Assembly (NCBI RefSeq): GCF_002102345.1
Contig: NZ_LQPP01000027.1
Coordinates: 62,001-126,000, forward strand
DNA from: Mycolicibacterium peregrinum
GTDB taxonomy: Bacteria; Actinomycetota; Actinomycetes; Mycobacteriales; Mycobacteriaceae
Direction: 5' to 3'
DNA: 64,000 bases
The position numbers and the translations under genes are program-made. Positions within the stretch are counted from its first letter, which is position 1. Every line of letters starts with the position of its first letter. Below are positions 42,237-51,021 of the stretch, one piece after another. The notes under the pieces are model-generated. The model saw only the letters and a program-made list of their open reading frames with translations. It did not search any database and had not been told where the DNA came from.

Positions 42237-43603
42237 GCAGGGGAAAGCCGGTACGACTGGCGATCGCCGTCGGATCCTGCGTCGCGTTGACCGCCAGCGG
42301 GTGTGCCTTTCAGGGCGTCAACTCGCTGCCCCTCCCCGGGGCGGTCGGCCGTGGGGCGGACTCCAGCGTCTACCACGTCGAGATCGCGAATGTGGCGACG
42401 CTGGAACCGAATTCACCGGTGATGATGAATGACGTCGTCGTCGGCAGCGTGCGGAGCCTGTCAGTGAAGGACTGGCACGCCGACGTCGAGTTCTCGGTGC
42501 AGCCGGGAGTTGCGGTGCCGGCCAATGTGGTGGCCACCATCGGACAGACCAGCCTCTTGGGCTCGATGCATCTGGCGATCAACCCGCCGGCAGGTCAGGC
42601 TCCCGAGGGGAAGCTCGCTCCTGGCGCGACGATTGCGCTCAACAACTCGTCGACATATCCGACAACAGAGCAGACGCTGTCCTCGCTGGCCGCCGTGGTG
42701 AACGGCGGCGGCCTGGGACAGATGGGCGACATCATCCACAACTTCAGTGCTGCGATCAACGGCCGGGAAACTGATTTCCGCGACCTGCTCACCCGACTGG
42801 ATACCTTCGTCGGGGCGCTGGATGCCCAGCGCGACAACATTGTCGCGTCCATCCAGGGCCTGAATCAGCTGGCCTCGACCTTCGCCGGGCAACGCGATGT
42901 CATCACGCGCGCACTGGAGAAGATTCCGCCGGCACTCGACGTATTGATCAAGGAGCGGCCGCGATTCACCACCGCGCTTCAGAAGCTCGGAACCTTCAGT
43001 GCCACCGCCAACCAATTCGTCAATGAGTCGCAGGCTGATCTGGTCAGGAACCTCAAGAACCTGGAGCCCGCGCTGAAGGCTCTGGCCAACGTCGGGCCAG
43101 ACCTGACTGCGGCGCTCGAATATGCCCCGCATTTCCCGTTCACCCAGAGCTTCATGGACCGGGTGATCCGAGGGGACTACTACAACCTGTTCGCGTACTT
43201 CGACATGACCATCCCGCATCTCAAGCGCAGCCTGATGATGGGGACCCGCTGGGAGCAGGGGGACGCGCAGAACGTTCCGGTGCCGGGGGATCCGGGATAC
43301 CTGAACTACACCTATGACCCGCTCAAGACCGGGGTCGCTCCGCCGCCGCCGGATGGGTTGCCGCCGGCTCCGGACGGACCGCCACCACCGGATCTCCCAG
43401 CGCCGACCTACTCGGGCCCGGTGCTCCCGGTGGTGCCTCCGGCGCCGATGACCATGCCCGGTGGCATGGCGCAGCCGGCTGCACCGTCGAGTCCATCGAC
43501 ATCCGTGTTCGCCGGACCCTATGCGCAGCAAGGCGGTCCGGCTTCAGCTGAGCAGCCGGCACCACCTACTGCACCTACTCGATCGACAGGGGGTGGCGGA
43601 TAA
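42233..43603 (+). CDS. mceE: MceE, lipoprotein (LprN-like)
   Basis: 456 residues. The signal ends in a lipobox TASGC with Cys24 as the lipidation site, the usual distinction of the E subunit. MCE domain (EIANVATLEPNSPVMMNDVVVG) and helical region follow. The C-terminal 90 residues are rich in Pro and Ala. The stop TAA directly abuts the ATG of mceF. Confidence 0.93.
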   Translation: MSRGKPVRLAIAVGSCVALTASGCAFQGVNSLPLPGAVGRGADSSVYHVEIANVATLEPNSPVMMNDVVVGSVRSLSVKDWHADVEFSVQPGVAVPANVVATIGQTSLLGSMHLAINPPAGQAPEGKLAPGATIALNNSSTYPTTEQTLSSLAAVVNGGGLGQMGDIIHNFSAAINGRETDFRDLLTRLDTFVGALDAQRDNIVASIQGLNQLASTFAGQRDVITRALEKIPPALDVLIKERPRFTTALQKLGTFSATANQFVNESQADLVRNLKNLEPALKALANVGPDLTAALEYAPHFPFTQSFMDRVIRGDYYNLFAYFDMTIPHLKRSLMMGTRWEQGDAQNVPVPGDPGYLNYTYDPLKTGVAPPPPDGLPPAPDGPPPPDLPAPTYSGPVLPVVPPAPMTMPGGMAQPAAPSSPSTSVFAGPYAQQGGPASAEQPAPPTAPTRSTGGGG

Positions 43604-45346
43604 ATGCTCACCCGCTTCATCCGGACTCAGTTGATTCTCTTCACCGTCGCCTCCGTGGTAGGTGTGGCCGTCATGCTGTTCGCCTACATGCAGGTGCCGA
43701 CGCTGCTCGGCATCGGTCGCATCACCGTGAAGATGGAACTGCCGGCGACCGGCGGTCTCTACCAGTTCGGCAATGTCACCTATCGCGGGTCCCAGATCGG
43801 CAAGGTCACGTCGGTGGAGCTGACCGACAAGGGAGCTGAGGCGACGCTGTCCCTGGACCGCTCGCCAAAGGTGCCTGCGGATCTGGCCGCCGAGGTCCGC
43901 AGCATGTCGGCGGTCGGCGAGCAGTACGTTGAGTTGTTGCCGCGCACCAACTCTGGGCCCTACCTTGACAACGGGTCGGTGATCGCGATGTCGAACACCA
44001 AGATTCCGCAGCAGGTCGGACCGATGCTCGATCAGCTCAGCGCCCTGGTGGACACCATCCCGAAGGACAAGCTGAGCCAGCTGCTCGACGAGTCCTACAA
44101 CGCGTTCAACGGAACCGGCTACGACTTCGGCTCGTTGCTGGACTCGGCATCGACGATCACCAGGGACTCCAATGCGGTTTCCGACCAGACGCGGGCGCTG
44201 ATCGACGATTCCAAGCCTTTCCTCGATGCGCAGGCCCAGACCACCGATTCGATCCGGACTTGGGCGGCCAGCATGGCCGGTATCACCGGGCAGGTCGCCG
44301 AGAACGATCCCGAGGTGCGCTCGCTGCTGCGCAACGGCCCGGGGTTCGCCCAGGAGACCACCAAGCTGCTCGAGCAGATCAAGCCGACCCTGCCGATCCT
44401 GCTGGCGAATCTGACCACGTTCGGCCAGATCGCGGTCACCTACAACCCGTCGATCGAGCAGTTGTTGGTGTTGTTGCCGCCGTACGTTGCCCAGCTGCAG
44501 ACCTACGCGCCGACCAACAATACGAGCGGTCTGCCGATGGCAGACTTCTCGCTGGGCCTGGGTGATCCGCCGACCTGCACGGTGGGCTTCCTGCCGCCGT
44601 CGGCTTGGCGCTCACCGGCCGACACCACCGTCATAGACACACCGGACAACATCTACTGCAAGCTGCCGCAGGATTCCCCGATCGGCGTCCGCGGTGCGCG
44701 AAATTACCCGTGCATGGGGCATCCGGGCAAGCGGGCGCCCACGGTCGAGTTGTGTAACGACCCAAAGGGTTTCCAGCCGATCGCGCAGCGCCAGCATGCG
44801 CTCGGCCCGTACCCGCTTGACCCCAGCCTGATCGCCCAGGGCGTACCTCCGGATACCCGGGTGCTACCGGACGAGAAGATCTTCGGGCCGCTCGGGGGCA
44901 CTCCGCTGCCGCCGGGGGTGACGGCTCCGCAGCCGGGCGCAGCGCCGGAACCGCAGCCGGCGCCGAACTTCGCCGGGACCAATCCGGGGTCGATGCTGCC
45001 GGGGCAGCCGATGTACCTGGAGCCGCCAGTGCCCGGCGTGCCACCGCCACCGCCAGGAGATCCCAACGCAGTACCCGTGCCTGCGGTGGACCAGCCACAA
45101 GCGACCGAGATTCCGCCCGTCCCCCACGGGCAGGGGGTGTTCCCGGACGCGCCTGAGCTACCCATGCCCGCACAACCAGGCGTTGCGCCGAGTGCCTTCG
45201 AGGGCGGTGCCGGAAACCGGCCGTCGGTGGCGATCGCGAAGTACAACCCGCGCACCGGGGAGTACATGGGTCCTGACGGCAACCTATACAAGCAGACAGA
45301 TCTGGTGTCCGCACCCAAGTCATGGCAGGACCTGATGCCGACGTAG
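43604..45346 (+). CDS. mceF: MceF, proline-rich C-terminus
   Basis: 580 residues. Membrane helix about 10-30, MCE domain (ELPATGGLYQFGNVTYRGSQIG), helical region, a cysteine-containing segment (TVGFLPPSAWRSP near 327-339, then CKLPQ and CMGHPG), a 130-residue Pro-rich tail and the closing motif GEYMGPDGNLYKQTDL typical of MceF. It ends the operon and is followed by a strong bidirectional terminator (45356-45400). Confidence 0.93.
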   Translation: MLTRFIRTQLILFTVASVVGVAVMLFAYMQVPTLLGIGRITVKMELPATGGLYQFGNVTYRGSQIGKVTSVELTDKGAEATLSLDRSPKVPADLAAEVRSMSAVGEQYVELLPRTNSGPYLDNGSVIAMSNTKIPQQVGPMLDQLSALVDTIPKDKLSQLLDESYNAFNGTGYDFGSLLDSASTITRDSNAVSDQTRALIDDSKPFLDAQAQTTDSIRTWAASMAGITGQVAENDPEVRSLLRNGPGFAQETTKLLEQIKPTLPILLANLTTFGQIAVTYNPSIEQLLVLLPPYVAQLQTYAPTNNTSGLPMADFSLGLGDPPTCTVGFLPPSAWRSPADTTVIDTPDNIYCKLPQDSPIGVRGARNYPCMGHPGKRAPTVELCNDPKGFQPIAQRQHALGPYPLDPSLIAQGVPPDTRVLPDEKIFGPLGGTPLPPGVTAPQPGAAPEPQPAPNFAGTNPGSMLPGQPMYLEPPVPGVPPPPPGDPNAVPVPAVDQPQATEIPPVPHGQGVFPDAPELPMPAQPGVAPSAFEGGAGNRPSVAIAKYNPRTGEYMGPDGNLYKQTDLVSAPKSWQDLMPT

Positions 45347-45355
45347 GCGGGTTAC

Positions 45356-45400
45356 CAAAAGAACTGGCCCCGGGGCAACCGCCCGGGGCCAGTTCTTTTG
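45356..45400. terminator. bidirectional intrinsic terminator after mceF
   Basis: Perfect 19-bp stem (arms 45356-45374 and 45382-45400) with a 7-nt loop. CAAAA begins the left arm and TTTTG ends the right, so each strand has a U-run after a GC-rich stem. It stops both mceF and the convergent secreted-protein gene. Confidence 0.85.
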
Positions 45401-45418
45401 TCTGTGTGTGGTTTTCGG

Positions 45419-45928
45419 CTAGGCGGGCCGCATGTAGAACGGCATCCGGACGGCGGGCCACTGGTTGCGCCCACATGAGCCGCTCGGGCCGGTGGTCACG
45501 TCCTCGCCGGTGTATTCGGTCGAGGCCAGGTCCACGTGGCCGTCGAAGCCCACCGGGTAGATCTTGTAGATCTGCATGCCCTCGACGGGGGTGCCGTCGG
45601 CGCAGAAGCGCCAGTTGGGTACGACCCGCTTGACGTACCAGAGGCCGTTCGTCGTGTAGATGGGTGCATTCCAGCCCGCGTCGCTGTTCACCGTGCCGCT
45701 GCATTCGGTGGGGGAGATGCACTGGGTCGAGATGGTCCACGTGCTACGGGTGGAGGGCTGGTTCTCGTAGCGGTCGTTGATCCTGGCCCATTCGCCGTTG
45801 GACGATGTGGCAAAAGTGCCGTTGATACCCCATTGCTCGCCGGCGACCGCGGGGGCGGCGCCGCTCAGGCCGACAACTGCCGCTGCGGCTATGGCCACCG
45901 CACCAGCACTCACCCGGGAGACAGACAT
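45419..45928 (-). CDS. small secreted protein
   Basis: 169 residues starting at the ATG with GAAGGAG upstream. Signal peptide VSRVSAGAVAIAAAAVVG with cleavage near AVAG; mature domain of about 140 residues with four cysteines (TQCISPTECSG, RFCADG, SGSCGRN), probably two disulphides. No known function. The promoter shares a divergent region with the next gene and carries a motif-A operator. It lies directly after the mce operon on the other strand. Confidence 0.75.
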   Translation of the reverse strand: MSVSRVSAGAVAIAAAAVVGLSGAAPAVAGEQWGINGTFATSSNGEWARINDRYENQPSTRSTWTISTQCISPTECSGTVNSDAGWNAPIYTTNGLWYVKRVVPNWRFCADGTPVEGMQIYKIYPVGFDGHVDLASTEYTGEDVTTGPSGSCGRNQWPAVRMPFYMRPA

Positions 45929-45967
45929 GGACGCTCCTTCTGGCCGGCCTGACGAGGCGGTAGCCAT

Positions 45968-45986
45968 GTTCTCAGTTTGGGAGAAT
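45968..45986. promoter_or_regulatory. motif-A operator of the minus-strand secreted gene
   Basis: GTTCTC-N7-GAGAAT, 40 bp upstream of the ATG at 45928. Its mirror image, 25 of 28 positions conserved, is at 46079. Confidence 0.6.
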
Positions 45987-46078
45987 ATCACTATCAATGC
46001 CTGGTCCATGATCGATTTGGCGACGCCAGCCCATCACGCTGTCGGCTTGGGGACCAGCGGCGTGTGGTTCGTAGTAAT

Positions 46079-46097
46079 ATTCTCCAAAACTGAGAGT
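46079..46097. promoter_or_regulatory. motif-A operator of the plus-strand secreted gene
   Basis: ATTCTC-N7-GAGAGT, 30 bp upstream of the GTG at 46127; the reverse complement resembles the site at 45968. TATTCT inside it fits a -10 box. Confidence 0.6.
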
Positions 46098-46126
46098 TTA
46101 ATTTCCAGCTATGCGAAAGTAGCAAC

Positions 46127-46513
46127 GTGCGTGTGACGGTGATGGCGACCGCTTCAGTGATTGTCGCCGGGATGCTGGCTGCTCCGCAGGCGAACGCGGG
46201 ACCGCAGACGTGTAATGACGCTTTTTGCACGCCGGGGATCAACCCGAACGCAGTACTCGGCGCTCCGTGCGACAACACCTCCTACTACGTGTTCGGCGTG
46301 GACGCCCGCAACGGTTGGGGACGCCTGGTGTTCTGCGGCTCCCCGCGGCGCTACGAGCCACGGTGGTTCCGGTCGCCACCCATGGTGGGCATCCGCGACG
46401 AGAACAGTCTGTGCATCAACGAACAGAACTCGGTGGCGCAGGCCCCGGACGGTCTGTTCCTGAGCTGCGTCCCGATGAACGGTGAGACGCGCTGGCTTCG
46501 CGGCGACGCCTGA
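46127..46513 (+). CDS. small secreted cysteine-containing protein
   Basis: 128 residues with a short signal peptide (VMATASVIVAGMLAAPQANA) and five to six cysteines, including CNDAFCTPG. No known family is recognised. Start GTG at 46127; an ATG at 46142 is equally possible. A perfect 20-bp hairpin lies downstream. Its promoter contains a motif-A operator mirrored with that of 45419-45928, so the two secreted proteins are probably induced together. Confidence 0.7.
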   Translation: MRVTVMATASVIVAGMLAAPQANAGPQTCNDAFCTPGINPNAVLGAPCDNTSYYVFGVDARNGWGRLVFCGSPRRYEPRWFRSPPMVGIRDENSLCINEQNSVAQAPDGLFLSCVPMNGETRWLRGDA

Positions 46514-46528
46514 GTCAAGAACTGTAGA

Positions 46529-46571
46529 AATGGCTTGGGGGCGACGCGAAACGCGTCGCCCCCAAGCCATT
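46529..46571. terminator. perfect hairpin between convergent secreted genes
   Basis: 20-nt arms (46529-46548 and 46552-46571) and a 3-nt loop AAA; the stem begins AATGGCTTGGGGG. It separates the plus gene ending at 46513 from the minus gene ending at 46589. Confidence 0.75.
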
Positions 46572-46588
46572 CGGCTTTGAGCTGGGGT

Positions 46589-47035
46589 CTACCAGTTCCG
46601 GATCGAACACAGCGCGCCCTTGGGACCGCTGTTGGTCTTGACCACCACGCCGTCGACCGCCAGTTTGCAGTTGAACCCGGGCGTGGGGAGATTGGGCGAC
46701 TCGCCGCTCTGTACCAGCACCATGGCCCACAGGTCGGGATCCGCAAGCATGGCATCAAATACCCATGGTTTGTCCGGTGCCACGTCCACGTCGGCTCTCG
46801 GGCTGAATTGATACGGATTGTGGCTGTAGTCCGAGAACTGAACCGGATCGGTGTCGCGGTAGTAGATGTGAGCCCAGTACGGCGCATCGGCGGTGACGGT
46901 GTATTGCACGTGACGCAGCGGCGGTCCCACCGGTTCCGGATCGTCGGCGAATGCCGGTGTGGCCGTGGCGATCGCGCCGGCCGCCAGCGCGGAGGCCGTC
47001 GCGAAGGTCAGGGCTCGGCTCATCAGATGGCGCAT
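46589..47035 (-). CDS. secreted protein, unknown function
   Basis: 148 residues with a signal peptide (LTFATASALAAGAIATATPAFA) cleaved before DDPEP. The mature domain has beta-rich segments (VQYTVTADAPYWAHIYYRD, PWVFDAMLADPDLWAMVLV) and two cysteines, NCKLAV and ALCSIRNW, probably disulphide-linked. It somewhat recalls the MmpS-like beta sandwich, but this is only an impression. It is 3 bp downstream of the next secreted gene, so both share one transcript. Confidence 0.7.
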   Translation of the reverse strand: MRHLMSRALTFATASALAAGAIATATPAFADDPEPVGPPLRHVQYTVTADAPYWAHIYYRDTDPVQFSDYSHNPYQFSPRADVDVAPDKPWVFDAMLADPDLWAMVLVQSGESPNLPTPGFNCKLAVDGVVVKTNSGPKGALCSIRNW

Positions 47036-47038
47036 CGG

Positions 47039-47512
47039 TCACATCCTCGTCAGCGTGAACGGGTAGGTGAATGAGCCACCGGGAGCGCCGTCGCAACCCG
47101 CGTCGAACGTGGACACCATCTCGCCCGCGAGGGTGTTCGCGTCCCACGTGTACACATCATGGGTCGGAATCGTCGGTCCGTAGTAGATGTCCCCGCACCG
47201 CAGGCCGTAGAACTCATCGATCGTCAAGGTGTAGCGACCGTCGACCAGCTTTGCGTTCCCGGTGTTGGGGACAGCCTTGGCGACCGGCTGCGGGATCGTC
47301 CGGATGGTGATGCAGTCGTGCTGCCGGACGTCCGACCCCGGATCGCGGCACGGCGTGATGGCCGACCAGATCCAGGTGTGGAAATCCCTGCGATCCGGCA
47401 TGTTGAGGTTGTAGTTGCCGAAATACATGGCCTGCGATGGCGGCGCCAAGGCGATTGCTGTCCCCAACCCGAGCGCGGCGCTCATCGCCACGCGGATCAA
47501 GCTGGACTTCAC
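47039..47512 (-). CDS. secreted protein, unknown function
   Basis: 157 residues. The GTG at 47512 lies seven bases after GGAGG and is better than the GTG at 47518, which would leave no spacer. Signal peptide (RVAMSAALGLGTAIALA) with cleavage near SQA; mature part contains CRDPGSDVRQHDC and further cysteines. Such small secreted proteins often accompany mce operons in mycobacteria; no activity is known. The promoter region has a composite motif-A operator. Confidence 0.7.
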   Translation of the reverse strand: MKSSLIRVAMSAALGLGTAIALAPPSQAMYFGNYNLNMPDRRDFHTWIWSAITPCRDPGSDVRQHDCITIRTIPQPVAKAVPNTGNAKLVDGRYTLTIDEFYGLRCGDIYYGPTIPTHDVYTWDANTLAGEMVSTFDAGCDGAPGGSFTYPFTLTRM

Positions 47513-47604
47513 AGGCACACCTCCACGGATCGGGCACTGGTCGGCTGACTATAGAACGAGAACAGGCTTCACCGTGCTGAAACCGGAATCTCATCTTCGC
47601 CAGC

Positions 47605-47632
47605 GAGATTGTCATTCTCGCGATTGGAGAAT
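47605..47632. promoter_or_regulatory. composite motif-A operator of the secreted-protein pair
   Basis: GAGATT-N3-ATTCTC-N7-GAGAAT, the same alternation of spacings as at 8922-8949. It is about 95-120 bp upstream of the GTG at 47512. Confidence 0.6.
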
Positions 47633-47683
47633 AACAAATACGGCGAAGATGAGATCCGCGAAATCGTTAGTCGAGCCGCGCGG

Positions 47684-48967
47684 TCAGCGCACCGGCTTGA
47701 ATGTGATGTTCAGGTCGGTCAGCCCGCGCAGGATGAAGGTCGGCTCGTAGGTGTAGTGCCGATCGTCGGCGGGGCCGTGGAACTCCTCGTCGATGGCGAT
47801 ATCGGCCATGCGGTCCAGGATCCGCTCCAACGACACCCGGCCCTCGACGCGGGCCAGCGGACCACCCGGGCAGCTGTGCACGCCGCGGCCGAACGCGATG
47901 TGCTCGCGCACGTTCTTGCGGTCGAGGCTGAAGGTGTGCGGGTCTTCGAAGCGGACCGGGTCGCGGTTCACCGCGCCCGGGCACACCATCATGGTGGTGC
48001 CCGCGGGAACGTCGATGTCGCCGAGCTTGGTGTTCTTCTTGGCCAACCGAAATTGGCTCTTGACCGGAGCGTCCATCCGCAGGGCCTCCTCGACGAAGGT
48101 CGGGATGCGGCTACGGTCGTCGCGCAGGGCCTGCTGGATGTCAGGGCGGTCGCCGAGTACGCGCAGCGAGGCCGAGAGCAGCTTGGTGGTGGTCTCCTGG
48201 CCGGCGGCGAAGAGGAAGGTCGCCGACCGGACCACCTCGATGACGGGCGGTACGGAGCCGTCCGGGTAGTTCGCCGTGGCAAGTGCAGTCAGCACGTCGT
48301 CGCGGGGTTCCTTGCGCCGGTCCTCGAGGTAGCTGATGAACTTCTCGTCGAGCCATTCCAATGGATTGCTGGCCACGAGGTCGCCGTCGAGGGAGCCCAC
48401 CTGAGCTCCGGGCCTTGGGGCGCCCAGCACGGTCCGGAACTCCTCGTGGTCTTCTTCCGGCACGCCGAGCATGTCGGCGATCACCAGGAGTGAGAAGGGC
48501 TTTGCGTAGGCGCTGAGGAACTCACACTTGCCGTCGGCGATGAAATCGTCGAGGCACTGGTCGGCGAGCCGCCACATGAAGTCCTCGTTCTCCTTCAACC
48601 GGCGCGGCGTGAGCAGCCGATTGAGCAGGGAACGGGCATTGGTGTGGTCGGGCGGGTCCATGGTCACCATGTGCTCGAACATCGGCATCTGCGAGCGGTG
48701 CGCGGTGATCTGCTCGGTGATGTCGTCGCCTTCAGGCGTGAAGGGCAGCGGCGGGAATGGTCCGGCCACGGCGATGCAGGACGAGAAGGTGTCGGTGTCC
48801 TTGAGGACCGTGGTGGCCTCCTCGAACCCGGTGATCGCCATGACGCCGTAGTTCGGTTCGGTCACGACCGGACACTTGCTGCGCAGGTGGTCGAAGTACG
48901 GGTGCGGGTCGGGTACCAGCGACTGGTCGGTGAAATAGTCGATGGTGTCGTAATTGGTCTCGCTCAT
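47684..48967 (-). CDS. cytochrome P450
   Basis: 427 residues. I-helix AGQETT (255-260; Gln in place of the usual Asp/Thr-preceding residue), ExxR at Glu294/Arg297, haem loop FGRGVHSCPG with Cys366. Close paralogue of the P450 at 24560-25827. It is divergent from a TetR gene; the 188-bp region between the starts has two 9-bp palindromes and one 14-bp palindrome. No ferredoxin is adjacent. Confidence 0.92.
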   Translation of the reverse strand: MSETNYDTIDYFTDQSLVPDPHPYFDHLRSKCPVVTEPNYGVMAITGFEEATTVLKDTDTFSSCIAVAGPFPPLPFTPEGDDITEQITAHRSQMPMFEHMVTMDPPDHTNARSLLNRLLTPRRLKENEDFMWRLADQCLDDFIADGKCEFLSAYAKPFSLLVIADMLGVPEEDHEEFRTVLGAPRPGAQVGSLDGDLVASNPLEWLDEKFISYLEDRRKEPRDDVLTALATANYPDGSVPPVIEVVRSATFLFAAGQETTTKLLSASLRVLGDRPDIQQALRDDRSRIPTFVEEALRMDAPVKSQFRLAKKNTKLGDIDVPAGTTMMVCPGAVNRDPVRFEDPHTFSLDRKNVREHIAFGRGVHSCPGGPLARVEGRVSLERILDRMADIAIDEEFHGPADDRHYTYEPTFILRGLTDLNITFKPVR

Positions 48968-49034
48968 GATGTGCGCTGCCTCCCGAAATCAATGTGCGCT
49001 GCGGTGGTTTCGCGACGGGCTGCACCGTGCGAAG

Positions 49035-49067
49035 AATTTTCGAAAATTGCTGAGCACCTGCTTAGCA
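49035..49067. promoter_or_regulatory. palindrome cluster between P450 and TetR genes
   Basis: AATTTTCGAAAATT (49035-49048) is a perfect 14-bp palindrome. TGCTGAGCA (49048-49056) and TGCTTAGCA (49059-49067) are 9-bp palindromes repeated every 11 bp. This is the likely operator of the TetR regulator at 49156. Confidence 0.6.
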
Positions 49068-49155
49068 TGACGGTAGAGTCGTGGTCAAGATCACCTGGCT
49101 GGGCGAAAGTTACGATCAGCCAGACGTTGTCGACGACAAGGCGCAAGGAGGATCG

Positions 49156-49761
49156 ATGGCATCGGCGCGAAGGATCGGGGCGCCGGACGCGAAGAACCGG
49201 ATCGTGCTGCTCGACGCTGCCGAGGGGCTGATGATCGAGGAAGGGTACGTCGCGGTCACGTCCCGGCGGGTGGCAGAACGGGCCGGGCTCAAGCCCCAGC
49301 TGGTGCATTACTACTTCCGCACGATGGACGACCTGTTCCTGGCCGTGTTCGTGCGGCGGGCGGACGAGGGGTTGGCTGCGCAGGCCGAGGCCCTGAACTC
49401 GCCGCAGCCGTTGTGGGCGCTGTGGCGGTTCGGCACAGACCCGAGCGCTACGCGCTTGACGATGGAGATGACCGGGCTTGCCAATCACCGACCGGTGCTG
49501 CGGGCTGAGATCGGCCGCTACGCCGAGATGTTCCGTGAGGCGGAGACCAAAGCGATCGAGGCAGCGCTGCAGCGCTACGGCGTCGATGCGTCCGAGGTGC
49601 CCCCGATCGTGTGGACATTCATCGCGGCCAGTGTGTCGCGGGTAATGGTGATGGAGCAGGCGCTCGGCATGACGGCAGGTCACGCCGAGGTGCTTCAGTT
49701 CTGCGAGGACTGGCTGCGACGTCTGGAAGGTGAGCCGCAGCCGCTGGAACTGCCGGCCTGA
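49156..49761 (+). CDS. TetR-family regulator
   Basis: 201 residues from the ATG with AAGGAGG upstream. HTH with TSRRVAERAGLKPQLVHYYF (about 35-54) and DDLFLAVF, then a helical ligand domain. Divergent from the P450 at 47684-48967, which it probably represses together with itself, through the palindromes at 49035-49067. A longer start at 49081 would cover the operator region and is rejected. A hairpin lies downstream (49811-49846). Confidence 0.88.
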   Translation: MASARRIGAPDAKNRIVLLDAAEGLMIEEGYVAVTSRRVAERAGLKPQLVHYYFRTMDDLFLAVFVRRADEGLAAQAEALNSPQPLWALWRFGTDPSATRLTMEMTGLANHRPVLRAEIGRYAEMFREAETKAIEAALQRYGVDASEVPPIVWTFIAASVSRVMVMEQALGMTAGHAEVLQFCEDWLRRLEGEPQPLELPA

Positions 49762-49810
49762 GGTACGCGTCTGCCCGAGCGCTCCCCCGCAAGCGGGAGG
49801 GGCCCCCAGC

Positions 49811-49846
49811 GAACGTCCCCCGAAACCAAGGTTGCGGGGGACGTTC
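49811..49846. terminator. hairpin between convergent TetR and thiolase genes
   Basis: 12-nt arms GAACGTCCCCCG and complement around a 12-nt loop. It separates the stops at 49761 (plus) and 49864 (minus). A smaller CCCGC/GCGGG stem is at about 49786-49797. Confidence 0.55.
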
Positions 49847-49863
49847 ACCGGTGGCTCGGAGCG

Positions 49864-51009
49864 CTAGAGCGAGAGGATGGTGGCCGAGGCTGTTCCCGGC
49901 GCGCCGTAGACCTGGGCCAGGCCGACGCGCGGGTTGCCCGGTACCTGACGCTCGCCCGCCTCGCCGCGAAGCTGACGCACGAGCTCGTGCATCTGGCGAA
50001 GGCCGGAGGCGCCGATCGGCTCGCCGTTGGCGATCAGGCCGCCGTCGGTGTTGACCGGCATCGTGCCGTTGATCTCCGTCGCGCCTTCGAGCAGTAGCTT
50101 CTCCTGGTCGCCGTCGGCGCACAGGCCCGTCTCGGCCATGTGGATCACCTCGGCGCCGGCGTCGGTGTCCTGCAGTTGGGCGATGTCGACGTCCTCGGGA
50201 CCGATGCCCGCGGCCTCATAGGCGGCCTTGGCCGCATATACGGTCGGCGAGGGATCCTCATCCATTGGTGCCGAGGTGCCGTGCACCTCGTAGGCCCCGT
50301 AGGTGCGCGTACGGATCTCGCTGGCCCGCACATAAACCGGCTTGTCGGTGTACTTGTGCGCGATGTCGGCGCGACACATGATCACCGCGGCCGCACCCTC
50401 GTCGGGGGCGCAGAACATGTACTGCCGCAGCGGGTAGTTCAGCACCGGCGACGCCATGATCTCCTCGACCGAGATCTCCTTGCGCCGGAACGCATTCGGG
50501 TTCAGCTCACCGTTGCGGAAGTTCTTGTTGGCGACCCGGGCCAGCGTCTCCTCGGAGATGTTGTGCTTGTGGATGTAGTGGTTGGCCTTCATGCCGAAAA
50601 ACTTGGTGGTGACGAACTGGCCGTTCTCGGCATACCACTGCGGCAGTGCGAGTTTCGCCGGATCGTCGGTGAAGGCACCGCGCGGGTGCTTGTCCAGACC
50701 GATCGCGATGCCGATGTCGTACTTGCCCAACCGGATGGTGTCGGCGGTCTGTTGGATGGCGCTGGCCGCGGTGGCACACGCGTTGAACACGTTGGTGAAG
50801 GTGATGCCGGTCAGCCCGACCAGGCGGGTGACCGCATCCGGATTGGACACCTCATAGCTGCCGCCGAACCCGAACTGGATGTCCTTCCACTCCAGGCCCG
50901 CATCCTCGAGCGCGAATTGGATCGCCTCGGCACCCATCTGCATCGCGGTCTTGTCGAAGCGGCCGAACGGGTGCAGGCCGACGCCGATGATGGCTACATC
51001 GTTGGTCAT
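49864..51009 (-). CDS. thiolase/lipid-transfer (SCP-x) family protein
   Basis: 381 residues with the thiolase nucleophile segment NACATAA (Cys78) and the C-terminal GGLIANGEPIGASG, where Glu replaces the His of the usual GHP motif, as in many bacterial members of this subgroup. It would cleave or condense acyl-CoA chains. It is 12 bp downstream of a DUF35 gene, so the two form the usual two-gene version of the fusion at 1421-3076. Unlike that fusion, this protein keeps the cysteine and so is more likely a true thiolase. Confidence 0.85.
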   Translation of the reverse strand: MTNDVAIIGVGLHPFGRFDKTAMQMGAEAIQFALEDAGLEWKDIQFGFGGSYEVSNPDAVTRLVGLTGITFTNVFNACATAASAIQQTADTIRLGKYDIGIAIGLDKHPRGAFTDDPAKLALPQWYAENGQFVTTKFFGMKANHYIHKHNISEETLARVANKNFRNGELNPNAFRRKEISVEEIMASPVLNYPLRQYMFCAPDEGAAAVIMCRADIAHKYTDKPVYVRASEIRTRTYGAYEVHGTSAPMDEDPSPTVYAAKAAYEAAGIGPEDVDIAQLQDTDAGAEVIHMAETGLCADGDQEKLLLEGATEINGTMPVNTDGGLIANGEPIGASGLRQMHELVRQLRGEAGERQVPGNPRVGLAQVYGAPGTASATILSL

Positions 51010-51021
51010 GTGCGTGCCCTT

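Noticed and set aside
47519..47683. Promoter of the P450 at 47684
   Set aside because: The P450 is read on the minus strand from 48967, so this region lies after its stop and belongs to the secreted-protein pair.
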